64,000 bases of DNA from NCBI GenBank assembly GCA_006535965.1, contig QEAR01000041.1, positions 1 to 64,000 on the forward strand, in the 5' to 3' direction. Position numbers and translations under genes: made by a program. The DNA comes from Spizellomyces sp. 'palustris' (taxonomy: Eukaryota; Chytridiomycota; Chytridiomycetes; Spizellomycetales; Spizellomycetaceae). Positions within the stretch are counted from its first letter, which is position 1. Each line of letters begins with the position of its first letter. Below are positions 34,920 to 46,600 of the stretch, one piece after another. The notes beneath the pieces are model-generated. The model searched no databases. It was given only the letters and a program-made list of their open reading frames with translations, and was not told the origin of the DNA.

Positions 34920-35677
34920 TCACTTCCTCTTGCTCTTCGTGCCACCTCCACCAGTACCGGCTCCGGAAGCACCACTCTTCTCAGAGCTTGAAGCTAGTTT
35001 ACCCGCAGTTCTCCTATTTCCACCTTGGGTGGCAGGCGGTTCATAAAGGCTGGTAGTGCTGGAAAAGCCCGATCCCGCTTTTGCCCCTTTACTGGTGGCA
35101 GGACCACCGGTACCTGTAGAGGTAGGTTCACCTCTCGTACCTGCTTTGGGTTTGGTGCGTTGCCGAGATGCTATTGGCAGGGTTAATGCATGCACGGTGT
35201 GATACAAGATATAAGAATTTCTTCGGCTGACCTGAAAACTTCAGCTTTTCGCCGCCCTGTTGTTCAAGTAAACTCACATATGTTGGAGCAGATTCGTCTG
35301 TTTCATCTATTATGTATGTAGACCAGTTCGCAAATTAAATTAGCAGATAATCGAAGCACCGTCTGCGTAACCTACCCCCAATAACTTTTACCAGAATATA
35401 TGTCGCCCTTCCGTCCAGATACTTTTTTGCATATTCCTTAGATTTGCTTTGTAAATCGATCACTTCCCCTGTCTCTGATGCTAAATCGACATTTTCCAGA
35501 AGGTGTGAAAAGCCGCAACTGGTTTTTAGATGGTGCAACAGGACAGACGCTAACGTGTTGGGATTTACAAGGCGCTCTTCATTGGCTATGAGAGGAAAAT
35601 ATTTCAAATGAAAGTTTAGAAAAACTGGCGAAGCATGACGGAGACCGACCTCCGTATTTTACACTGATGAAGGACAT
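34920..35677 (-). CDS. C22orf15-like cilium-associated small protein
   Basis: Four exons, 35677-35650, 35585-35376, 35306-35232 and 35170-34920, give 187 residues with all phases consistent. The spliced N-terminus reads MSFISVKYGANEERLVNPNT and then LASVLLHHLKTSCGF. This parallels human C22orf15 (MFIKVMFGAG...LVNTSCRLVNL). The middle is also parallel: GEVIDLQSKSKEYAKKYLDG, ATYILVKVIG and TYVSLLEQQGG. The fold resembles a small ubiquitin-like or DIX-like beta-grasp, but that is inference. The C-terminus is a low-complexity Gly/Ser/Thr/Lys tail. The human protein is uncharacterised and expressed in ciliated tissue. The exon 1 donor (G|GTCGGT) is weak. Confidence 0.68.
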
Positions 35678-35834
35678 TGTTGATGAGGCATAACGGCTCA
35701 CCACTTTCCGATGCTTACTTCTTGATTAGTAAGCAGTTGCTATAGCACTAAGCTTGGCCTACAAGTAGATCTTGGGACAGCATTGCTCTGAAGGATTTGT
35801 GGTGAGGGTTCTCGCTGAGAAACTCTTTCTAATT

Positions 35835-37663
35835 ATGTCCCATGCACAAACACGAATCTGTCGGTCGATTCTAACCGAACACTTTGGTCCCCTTGTCGAG
35901 GTAATTGCTGCTGCTACGATTCGCGAGAATGCCCATACTGACCACATTGTATGTAGAAAGTATGCACTGTACTCCTTCAAAGAGGCCGTAGCAACATGTC
36001 GGTCCTTGTTCGAGCCACTGACATGCCTCCCCGGCAAATACGAGAAAGCTTGTTTGTCCTCATTCAACACAACATTGTGACATACGCGGAAGCTCCAGAG
36101 GGCACCCGCATGGTTGTTTATTATCAAGCAGATGTCCGTAACATCATACTGAGAGACCGATTTCCTTTGTATATCCGGACTGTTCAGGCCAGATTTGGGG
36201 AGGAGGTAAGTGCAAAAGTTCCGCTAATATTGGCACGAGGTGATCTCTGACTGGTATTTAGAGCGAGAAAATTCTTCGCGAAGTCTTGCGACACGGACGT
36301 ATCAGTTACCTCTTCCTGTCTCAGTCCAAAGCTACGAAACTCTCACGAGAACAGCTGACAGATTGGTTTGTTCGGTTGGTGGACGAAAAGGTTTTAGTGG
36401 AATGCACGCACGACGACAGCCTCTCGATCGATGACAAGAGGATGCAGGAGGAAGCGACAGAGGTCGCCAAGCGAGGTGGTCTTCCCTTAACTGCCACGGA
36501 GATGACAAAATTACGTCGAGATCTGGCGCAGAAGCGAGAGGTCTTGTATGACGATACCCGAGACACTGGAACCAAAAGGAAGATTGTGCGCGATCTCGAA
36601 GAAGTTGCACATACGAAGTTTCAAAAGTTTGCGAACGATGGTGGGGAGGAACCCATCGATGGTACTAAATTTTACCGGGCAAACTATGATCGGCTGCATG
36701 TATATTTACGGAATGAGGAAGTTGCTAAAGTAGCTGAGCAGCGAATAAACAAAGGAGCGGGAGAAGTAGTTCGCAAGCTGCTGGCTTCATGCGAACACAA
36801 AATGCGTAGATGCAAGGGAGAATGGAAGTCGGACGCCGTCAGTCAGATAATGTTGGCTTCGACATTGGATCCCCAAGTTCCCCTGGCAGTCGACGACAGC
36901 AGCGCCAATCCAGTGGTAGACTACTTGGAAGCCTTGGCACAGGACGACACTCGTCTCGTCTCCAAGGAATCAGAGGGAGGGGGAGGACAGTATTCTGTTA
37001 ACCTGAAAAGGGCAGGAGAGGAATTGCAAGGCAGGTTGATGGAGTCAATCGTCCAAGAAAAGTTTGGGGACGCGGCCCGGCGGATATGGAGAATTCTCCT
37101 AATGATGAATAAATTAAATGAGACGCAGGTTGGTTGTCAATTGGAAGAAAACGGTTAGACGGGCATTAAATTTGATCCTCTTTTGATTCTTGCACACGAA
37201 TAGATTGCGAAATTTGCCCTTATACCCGCTAAAGAAGCGCGACATTATTTATATGCTATGCTCAACTCTGGTTTGGCGTTTATTCAGGTCCGTCTATTTG
37301 TTGCTTGCAAAGAACCATAACATCATGTAACGCTGCCCTACAATACAGGACGTTCCCAAAACGTTGGACCATTCCGCCGCCCGAACATTCTTCCTTTGGT
37401 ATGTCTCCGTGCCACGGAGCGCCACCATAATGATTGAATCCGCCTACCGAACGCTTGGCAATCTCAAACAACGACGAACGAAGGAAGTCGCTGCACGTGC
37501 TCGCTTAATTGACAAGATGCAGCGGCTTGACGTAATATCTGGAGACGCTAGATTGAGTGAAGGGGAGTTGAAAGCAGTGGCCCAGCTAAATCAGGTTGTA
37601 GGGCAGTTGTTATGCACTGAAGTTAGAATGTCCCAGTTCCTCATGATTTTGGAGGAATTTTGA
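35835..37663 (+). CDS. RPC82: RNA polymerase III subunit RPC3 (RPC82)
   Basis: Five exons, 35835-35900, 35957-36205, 36262-37128, 37204-37287 and 37349-37663, give 526 residues. Winged-helix repeats are readable: MSHAQTRICRSILTEHFGPL joined to KVCTVLLQRGRSNMSVLVRA and RESLFVLIQHNIVTYAEAPE, then KILREVLRHGRISYLFLSQ. The core NYDRLHVYLRNEEVAKVAEQ and the C-terminal block DVPKTLDHSAARTFFLWYVS are characteristic of RPC3/RPC82/POLR3C. With RPC34 and RPC31 it forms the Pol III heterotrimer that opens promoters of tRNA and 5S genes. The exon 1-2 junction is chosen because the alternative frame upstream of 36000 loses the conserved RESLFVLIQHN context. Divergent from the C22orf15-like gene by 157 bp. 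Confidence 0.93.
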
Positions 37664-37764
37664 GATTCCGAATAGAGAGGAACAAGCCACGTCTGTGCCA
37701 CTGACGCGTATTCGATCAGCCCAAAGCCCACCAAAAACTAGCCTTTCATACGAATCCTTCACAA

Positions 37765-39635
37765 ATGGACCTCGCTTGGAAGGTGATTGTGCTAGTCGGG
37801 GCACACATACTTGTCATCTTGCTTGCTCTCTTATGGATTAGATTGCGTGCAGCTCCGGGGAAGAAGGGGCGGGTTGTCGTCCTCGTTCTTGGCGACATTG
37901 GTCGCTCTCCTAGGATGCAGTATCACTGCCTGTCAATAGCGAAGCATGGCTTTGAAGTTCACCTAGTGGGATATAAGGGAAAGGAGCCGCTGCACAGCAT
38001 ACAACATTCCAAAGGCATCAGCATTCACTATATTGACGCCCCACGGAAACTTTCGGCCAGGTCATCGCCACTCCTCTACATTGGACAGGCCGTTGTGCGC
38101 ATTCTAAGACAAATATGGCAATTGATGGACGTTTTATTGTTTCGCATAAAGACACCAGGCCATATACTGGTCCAGGTAGGAGTTGAATACTCAATCGTCA
38201 TTTTTGTACTGGCTCATCCATATGGCCTTTGCAGAATCCTCCTGCCATTCCCACCCTCATTATCGTGCAATTTATTCGTGCAGCTCTAGGGTCCAGACTT
38301 ATAATTGATTGGCACAACTTTGGATACTCCATAATGGCACTGACACTAGGCCAAAAGGCCAGTGTAGTAAGACTAGCTAGATGGTAGGATGTCTGGATGA
38401 CTGGCACCATGTTGTTCTCGCGCATAAGTTGACATGGAATTGTTTGAGAAAGGTACGAGCGGACGTTCGGGGCCTTTGCAACTGCCCATCTATGTGTGAG
38501 CAAAGCAATGGCGGCGGAAATTCGGGATGGTCTCCATGCACGGTATGCTATCCATTCCACCATTTACTACTGATCAGTGGGGATCACAGTTCGCCTAGCT
38601 CATGCCAAGGTATCGTTTAGCGGAAGAATAGCAATACTGTACGATAGACCCCCGGAGGATTTTCGACGTCTGTCTCTAGAGGAGATTCACGAGGTTGGTG
38701 GATAGACTGTGTGACTACGTCCGATCTTTTCTTATATGCGAAACCAGTTTACCTCACAATACGATTGGAGTGGAGACGAATTAAAGCATGGAGTAGTAGA
38801 TAGTGCCTCAAGTGCGCCTTTTTCGTATTCAACAGCGTCGGGATGTCAGTTTCGCGCAAATCGACCGAAGCTGGTGGTGAGCAGCACGAGCTGGACAGAA
38901 GATGAAGATTTTGGAATCTTATTAGATGCTGTCAGTCGATACGATGAAGAGGCACGACGATTGGAGAAATCAGCATCGGAGCGTCTGTCAAGCATCGTCA
39001 TCGTCATTACCGGCCGCGGCCCTCTACTCCATTTCTATAAAGAAAAGATCCGCAATTTAAAGTTGCAGTACGTGGAAATCAAAACTGCTTGGCTGTCAGC
39101 GGAACACTATCCGCTTCTCCTTGGTAGGACGCAAAGATGATTTTCATCCATTTATGACATCCCTTTGAGTCCTTTTGGTGTCAATGATACACAGGCAGTG
39201 CTGATCTGGGAATTTCCTTACATACATCATCGTCTGGCGTGGACTTACCGATGAAGATTGTGGACATGTTCGGGTGTGGTTTACCAGCTTGTGCGATTGG
39301 ATATCAATGGTAAGTAGTGAGGGTCTATGAGGGTCTATCAGCACAAGTGAGCCCTAATTATCTGATGCTGCTGCATGTGCAGTTTAGATGAGCTAGTCGT
39401 AGACGGGCAAAATGGTCGCATCTTTTGGAGTGCCGAAGAGTTGTGTGCTCAAATCAAGGTGGGGTTCGTTAGTATACTTTAAAAAGTTCACATAGCGTAA
39501 CCCTCAAATTCGATGCAGGATTTACTGCACTCTCCCGAAGCTCTGGAGCGTCTGCGTGCAGGGACAAGTGAATTCCAGAAAAGACGCTGGCACACCGAAT
39601 GGACACATCACGCGAAATGTCTATTCGATATGTAA
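37765..39635 (+). CDS. ALG1: ALG1 chitobiosyldiphosphodolichol beta-mannosyltransferase
   Basis: Exons 37765-38175, 38235-38383, 38453-38529, 38578-38693, then about 38738-39123 and three short ones to 39635. An N-terminal membrane anchor ([19 protein letters not shown]) is followed by the GT33 fold: [58 protein letters not shown] and [17 protein letters not shown]. Next come [20 protein letters not shown] and [18 protein letters not shown]. The nucleotide-sugar site is [19 protein letters not shown] and [23 protein letters not shown]1 adds the first mannose (from GDP-mannose) to the dolichol-linked chitobiose on the cytosolic ER face in N-glycan assembly. It starts 101 bp after RPC82. The 3' exon limits are approximate. 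Confidence 0.92.
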
Positions 39636-39688
39636 ATGAAATAAATAGGTTATTCAGTGACTCGCCTAGGTGCAAGGAAGTCGGCCGG

Positions 39689-41621
39689 CTAAGAGATGGT
39701 AGCAGATGTAGACTGTCGCATAACGACTGCGTGGTCCGGCGTCTCGGGAATATATGGACATTCCGATCCGAGTTCCCCTGTCTGTTGCGTTACTATAGTG
39801 TTCGATTGCCGAAGGATTGCAGTCTGCTTTTCTCGCTTTCTAATAGCATCATCATAGAATTCTGCCAAACCGAGGTGGCCGCTGAAATGAACATACATAA
39901 GTGAATAGTAGTTGGCAGTGGAAGAGAGGCTTATACATACCACAAATCTTTATAGGTTTTAGTTTTCGCTAATGTTTCTCTATATTGCTTCCCCATCGAG
40001 GATGGCCACATTAGTAATAGACAATATTTTGCATTATGAAAGGGCTGGAAGAACAACGTCAGCATCAGCAGGAAACTGGTAACAGATATGGTAACATAGT
40101 CTCACCATATCATATTGAATAGCGGTTCGTGCGTACTCTTCCATTATAGTGCGGATGGGAAGTAGGCCATCTCGCCGGAAAACGGAGACATTGTATTGGG
40201 GTGCACGGGCAAGCATGAACGAGTGGATCGCTGGAGAATGCGGTTTGAGTGTCTTACCCTTGCTTCTTAGTATGAAATTACGCCCAAGGTGGCTATACCT
40301 GATGATGACTGTAATTTTCGCACATCGGCTAAACTGAAGATGTCGCCGTTTGCAATGACCGGTACTTGTACAGCATTCGCGATGGGTTCAAATATATCCC
40401 AATGACCTGGATCCTGCGGTCGCTCGTCCTTAAACCTGCAACAGGCATGCTAGTGAGCTTCATATCAAGCGGCGAGGCTGACGCTACGCACCGACAATGA
40501 ACACCAATTGCCTTCACACCGGTTTGCTCTATTCTTTTCATGAGGTCGATCGTCCTCTCTATAGCGGTCTGCGACTCGCTTGCCGCCAGCATGCGGATTT
40601 TGCATGTGATTGGCAGCGGGACCTCTGCGACAAGCTTACACAAAATCTGCAGGCAGAGCGTATGCAAAACTAAACAAATTGAGCGATTGTATAAAGACGT
40701 TGTATGACGCACCGCAATCAGGCGATCTGGGTCACTGAGGAGCGCCGCTCCCATGCTCGAAACTGATCGATATTATTATTGGGCGATGAGATACAAGATC
40801 CGATCAAGTATTCTCCGTTATCTCGTACCTAATGAAAACCGTTTCGGACATCCGCAATTAACGTCAATTCCAGCGACATCTTTCTCCCTGCAAGCATTAC
40901 CAAGACAAAGTATGACATCAGCGATTATGTCAAGTACAAGATAAGATCATGAGTTCACGAGTAGCCTACACAATCCTTGCTGCTTGCACCGCTAAGTCGG
41001 GATCCCCAGTTCCCAGCTGTACAACCAACCGATCCATCTCTGACGGATGAATCCGTAGCGTCAACGTTCCGCTATCAATACTAACAAAGTCGACTGTGCC
41101 TAGAACATCTGTTAACGGCAAAACGGAAGATAAATCAGATCTTTTGAAATACACAAGGTAAATCCCGGTCGGAAACTGACCGTTTACGACACGTTTGGAT
41201 TTGATAAGCCGCTTGTCCACTGTCTCCGGACTGTAGACAATGTCTGTTGAGAATAGCTCATGTCAATAGACGGAAGTCAAACAATGGTCTCAACAGTGAA
41301 ACTGCCCGTCGGGGCCTTGTTGGTCGTAAACAGATGCTTTACAGCTTTTCCAGTAAGTACCTCTCGATCACTTCCCCATACTTTCCGTCGTAGACTCAAC
41401 CCGCTTTCTTCATATCCGCAAACATTTGCAATATTAAACTAACCTGCACCATACTGTAGCGCCAATAGCCGCATGGGAAGGGTGCCAACTCGAACCTAAG
41501 TTGTGAATCAGCGATACATTGGGTCATACAAGACAATATACTGACGGACCATTGGAGCTAGCACCAGCTTTCCTCGATAATCAAGCTGGGTCATGATGTC
41601 CGTTGCAGCCCCTTGGACCAT
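39689..41621 (-). CDS. DUS2: tRNA-dihydrouridine synthase 2 (DUS2/Smm1)
   Basis: The start MVQGAATDIMTQLDYRGKLV (ATG at 41621) leads into VLAPMVR, the first FMN-binding strand of Dus enzymes, after which short exons continue. Recognisable blocks are VGTLPMRLLALQYGA (about 41490-41450), FVSIDSGTLTLRIHPSEMDR (about 41090), MGAALLSDPDRL (about 40750), LPITCKIRMLAASESQ (about 40620-40570), RIEQTGVKAIGVHCR (about 40540-40490) and VPVIANGDIF near 40340. The C-terminus (IVTQQTGELGSEC..., to 39689) is divergent. DUS2 reduces uridine 20 in the D-loop of cytosolic tRNAs using FMN and NADPH. About nine exons; not all limits were fixed. The stop lies 53 bp from that of ALG1 (convergent). Confidence 0.85.
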
Positions 41622-42163
41622 GCGTCGGCGTATCTGGTAAATTTGTTGAGCTGCCTTGAATTATATAATACAAGATCGACCAGTACCCACCAATTTGGTT
41701 GAGATCGTACGAGAGTGGATTTTAATATATGATGGCCACCATACACCCTTCACTAGCATCGACGGTTATTTGAAATGCCAATCCATTCAACTTTGAACAG
41801 CTAGATCAGCCAAGAAACAACAAAAAAAAGTAAACGACCTGAATTGGGGGAGCGCGCCCAGAGTTTCGAACCACCGGGATTTAGCCGATTGACCGAGTTG
41901 TCGGATCGTTTGGGTCATCTGGAAAACACTGCCCCCCCTGTTGAGGTCATTTGGTGGTAAACGATCTCAATGGTCCTGTTGGCCAAAGGTTTCCTCCTAG
42001 GTGCTATGCTGAGTCCCGTCTTGTTCCTTGTATCAATGCAGGATTATTTGTGCTCACGTTCGACGTCTACGTGACAAGGTGCTGGGAGGCGGACAAGGCC
42101 TCTCTCCACGCAATCGTTTCTCGGCGCGAGAGATTTCTCGCATAGGGAAATAACACTCGAAGG
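41622..42163. other. Intergenic region with an orphan coding-like minus-strand frame
   Basis: Between the divergent DUS2 and F-box genes. On the minus strand about 41970-41795 is open and protein-like (DRLPPNDLNRGGSVFQ, then MTQTIRQLGQSAKSRWFETL) and ends at a stop after FLADLAVQS. On the plus strand 41951-42145 is an unrelated 64-codon frame. Neither matches a family I know. Either could be a leader exon or chance. Confidence 0.35.
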
Positions 42164-43670
42164 ATGCTAAAGCTGGATCCTATCAAGCCACTATTGCCCC
42201 TGGACATATTTCTCCTTATATCTCTTTATGCAGACTCTTGTACTATTTGTAAATGTCTGCGTGGATGTAAAGAGTGGAACGCTGTCTTGAATGACCACGA
42301 CGAACATCTTTGGAGGATGAAGGTGCAATGCTTCGCGTCTTTGACAGTGTGTTTCGCCTATCTAACCTTTTATGGCCCAGGTCAAACCGCTTTCCCCAGA
42401 TTGTTGCCTTCCAACTCGAATGCACGGGGAGAAATGGAAGGACATCTACGCTATCTACAGCATATGGTCGCGGCCGCTGACAATAAAGTCAGTCGCCTAC
42501 TTCGAAGTACCCATCATAGGCCCTCAATCAGAATTACCCTCTTCTCTGGTGCACGCGTCGGACAACCATGGTCTCACCTATCGTCTCGTTGCTGGGTTTA
42601 TTGCAGCCAAAGAAGATGGCAAGGATATACTGTTGTCTAGGAAATGCGTGACCGCTAAAGATCGTATTGTCTACATACTAAAGGGGGAACTATGGTCTAC
42701 AACTTTGCATGGTCGCAAGTTTGGTCCCGACGTGCAGATTGCATGCCCCAGACTTGGTCCCGAAACACGCTTAGATCCAGCGATACGATCTGACATCTAT
42801 CCCGTCGCTGGATCAGACATGGTAAAATTTCGACGACTGGACGATGATGCTATCGAAGCAGTGGTAAATGAGTGCTTGTCAGAAGAGGGCCACCTTTGCG
42901 GAACAATCTATGCAATGAACTCGTACGATGAGAATCTGATGCGAGCGTCGCTCAGCTTGATACGAGTCCCAGAGAACTTCCCGCTTGGTAATTTCAAGAC
43001 CCCTTGCGAATCGGATGGAGAACCAGGGATTGCCATCCCCCAAGGAGAACAGATAGTCCGAATTGACCATATTGACGACTCTCTGAATGCTGTTGCGTTA
43101 AATGAAAGTCTTCTCGCCTATCGAACTTGTGAGTATGAGTTTGTGGCTCTTTTTAGAATAGTCCAGCACCGCCTCATAGTCTTCGTTATTTCATTAGGGA
43201 GTGGGGATAGTGTTCATCCAATTGTTTTCTTGCGAATACACGATCAATCTGAATATGCAACTCTATTACTGAACGACATGGAGGATAATTTAGTGCTGCA
43301 CCTGCTCATGACGCGATTTCATGTAATCGTAGTCTCCGGAGCAGGTCGAGCCGTGTATGTGCACGAACTTGCATCCATGAAGAGGTTGCATACATTCAGC
43401 TTGTCCAAATTGCTTGATAAACCAAGCAATGTTGACTGGGTGGACGTTACCATGGATGAAAACGGTTTGCTCTTTGGCATGGAAGATGGCCGGCTTGTGT
43501 TCTTGGACTTACATCATCAGAAGGCCAATATATATTATGGGATGGCTCCTTGTCAGCAGGAGGCATTATGGCTGATGTATCGCGAGAGCCAAATAAAAGG
43601 GGGAAGGACAGTCTCCCTGGAAGATAGAGTAGTTTGCAAAGTGCTAAGAGAGCCGCTTGTAACTATTTAA
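42164..43670 (+). CDS. F-box-like protein with beta-rich C-terminal domain
   Basis: A two-exon model, 42164-42322 and 42381-43670 (phase 0, AAG|GTGCAA...CCCAG|GTC), gives 482 residues. An alternative donor at 42347 also keeps the frame. The first 60 residues (LPLDIFLLISLYADSCTICK through EHLWRMK) have the spacing of an F-box: Pro-Leu start, a Cys-rich second helix and the LW motif. After the junction, GEKWKDIYAIYSIWSRP resembles the tail of an F-box. The rest is beta-rich (LLFGMEDGRLVFLDLHHQKA, FHVIVVSGAGRAVYVHELAS) and could be a degenerate WD-type propeller serving as substrate receptor for an SCF ligase. No canonical WD40 repeat is seen. It ends 26 bp before the TOP2 stop. Confidence 0.6.
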
Positions 43671-43696
43671 AATTGCAAATCTAACTGTAGCAACCG

Positions 43697-46600
43697 CTAT
43701 GGAACATATTCATCATCTGAGCTCATTGCTATTCTAGCTGTAGATGCACGACTATGTAGCGTGGCGCTTGGCTTGAGGGCCACAGCAGTGTCGTCGGATT
43801 CATCACCCATAATTTTAACTGGCAGGGACTTTGTTGTGCGACGTCGAGGTTTTCTGGACGAATTAGTTGTCTCTCTAGTCTGGTCGATGTCTTCGAACCT
43901 GCTCACGTCTTCGTCCTTCTCCGGTGACCTGAGCACCCTTCTTGTTCTATCCATTCCGGCTTGGCTTGTCTTTTTCGGTTTTGTGACAGATGAGTTTTCC
44001 TCTAAATCGCTTTCGTCCAAGTCAATAATCTTTCGAATTCTAGCTGATTTCTGCGACACACTTGTCGCAATCGCGGTAGCTGTTGGGCAAGATTCAATTT
44101 TTCGCTTGGCGCTAGCGGCTCCAATGCGCATTGGCTTGTTCTCTGCGATCTAGGGTTGGATATGTGAAGTAAGCGGAAGTTCAAATCATGGACCACTGAG
44201 GCCCAGGAAAAATGGATCTTGCCTGATTGCCCGATTCTAACGCTCCTAAGTACGGTAAACTATCAGGTCATGGAAAATTCTCACGACACTGCATTGAACA
44301 CGGATCGCACCTTTAACATTGGATTGAGCAGGAACGCCAAACAGTTCTGTTATCTTTCTCTGCTTGCCTGGTACTGGTGGAGACTTTGGTATCATCTTTC
44401 GGCCTAGTTTACATTATTCGACAGTCAACCCCTGTGCAAACGTAATGCGACATCCCGTACACGTACAGGAGAAATCCTCAAATGCAAATGGGTCGAGAGC
44501 TTCTTCTAACTTCAATTTTGCGCCTTTGGCGGGCTGCTTAATGTCCTTGATATTGAGTTCCTCTTTCTCGGTTGAAATACCTCCATTTTCGGTCCCAGTC
44601 TTCCATTTGGTGCCGTTGTCAGGAGCCAATGCGACGGTGGGCACTTTCTCTTGATGTTTTCCTCCAGACGCGTCAAGGTTGGAGTTGGGCTGCCTCCTCG
44701 GAGTGCCTTGAGTGGCCTCCTTGTCCCGCAATGCTCGCATGTGAGGGGTGGTATGGGGTGCGGCCGATTTTGCCGTTTTCGGTACTACGGAGATGATGAA
44801 CTTGACTGGGAGCATGCAAGTGTTGTTTTATATCAACTGTACCTTTCCGATCCATATAATCGAGATCACCCTCATCGTCCCCGTCAACATTTGCCGGTGT
44901 CGAAAAGAAGAGCTTCCTTTTTTTCGACTGGCGAGCAGTATCGACACTGACGGCCTTTCGTTGAGCTTTTTTTACAGCGGATGCGTTTTTTGCAGCACCT
45001 TCTACAATTGCTATTTCGACGTGCTGGAGGGCAGTGACTCAGCAGAACGGACGAATAATATTAATTACATTGTGCACCCACACTCCATTCCTCGATGAAT
45101 GCCGTTAAATCCATTTTCCAGAGATCGCTAGAGGAGGTTGCGAGCAGGACAGTCAGCTCTTTTTGCTTGTTGTCCCGATCATCAGTCATTTTTTGGACCT
45201 ATGAAATATCTTAGCAAGCCATAGTCTAGAGGTTGGCACAGCTGAACTCTACACAGTACCTTTTCCAGCGTCAAATTCCATATTGGCATGGAGAGCAGAT
45301 AGTTGTAATCATGCCGCTCTAAATCTTCTGTCTCCTTGTTTTCAGTGTCTTCTTCGTCATCGTGCTCCACCATACTTCCCTCGTTCGTTTTGGATATAGG
45401 TGCATATTTACGCGCCTTGAGCTGTTCTATCACAGCCGTCCGCTTTTTGTTCTGAATAACAAGGTTGCCATTGATCACTTCTAGCACGAAACGAACTTGA
45501 TTTTCCAATTTCGTCAGCTCTCGTCGAAGGCGGCCTACTAACCAATGCTACAGGAGATGCATTGTCAGCGCGATCCCTTACACCCAAACTATCTGAAGTT
45601 CAAGGATCTGGTGCAACCTTCCTCCTTTGGTAGAACTCCAAGCGTAACTCGTAGAATTCGTTCATGATTTCCTCGATGGTATTATATTTCTTCAGCCGTC
45701 CTCCCTTGTCGAACAAAACCATGTTACTGATTGATTTCATCGTCGCCATTTTGAATTTCTTTTCCAGGCCTTCCTCTTCGGCTTTTGTCATTTGAGCTTC
45801 GGTTAGGCTGATCACAAAATGTACCGAAGTATCCGTGTGATACTCCTTGTAATCCTGTACGGGCATTCAGCTTCATTTCGGAACCCAAAGGAACGTTCTT
45901 AACAGACCTTGATGGAGGGTTGAATCTTTTCCGTGCCAGATAGAAGGGCCTCCAGAAACTCCTTGTATGATTGCGTCCAAGAGCCCAATGGCAGCTCCGT
46001 AATCTCCAAGGTAGTGCTGTCAAGTTTTTTAATAGTTCCAGAAATCTTGTATTTATCCCCCTGCTGTTCTATTGCGCCCTTTTGAAGGCATTAGCAAGGT
46101 AGGTAGCTTTGGTGGAAGCATCAGGGTAGTACCTTAAAACCCCTATACCATGGATGCATCGGAGAAAAATCTTCGCCGTCCAGTCGACGCCGCAGGTTCT
46201 CCACAATGTCGCGCGGATTGTAGTTGGGAATTGACGTGCTCCAGCCAGTTCCAATCCCCTCGGCTCCATTGACTAGTACCAGAGGCAAAATAGGAACATA
46301 CCTGCAGATAGACCAGATCAATGGCAATTCAACTTCATTTTCGCCCCACAGTCATACCATTCAGGTTCAATGTTCATGTTCTCCTCGTTCTGATATCTCA
46401 ACAAGTTGTCGTCGTATGGGTGATAAATCAGGCGGGCGACACTAGATAGTTTAGTAAAAATATAACGCGCATGGGCATGGTCTTTCCCACCCTAAACCAT
46501 CAATGGTCAGTTTAATCCACGATCCGACCATCCCAGTCCTAAGTACCTGCAGCCGGGTACCAAATTGACCCCGCGGCTCTAGCAAATTCACGTTGTTACT

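Noticed and set aside
41840-41935. tRNA-like T-arm (TTCGAA with flanking CCCGG/CTGGG) on the minus strand
   Set aside because: The loop would be 12 nt rather than 7, and no acceptor stem, D-arm or anticodon arm can be drawn around it.
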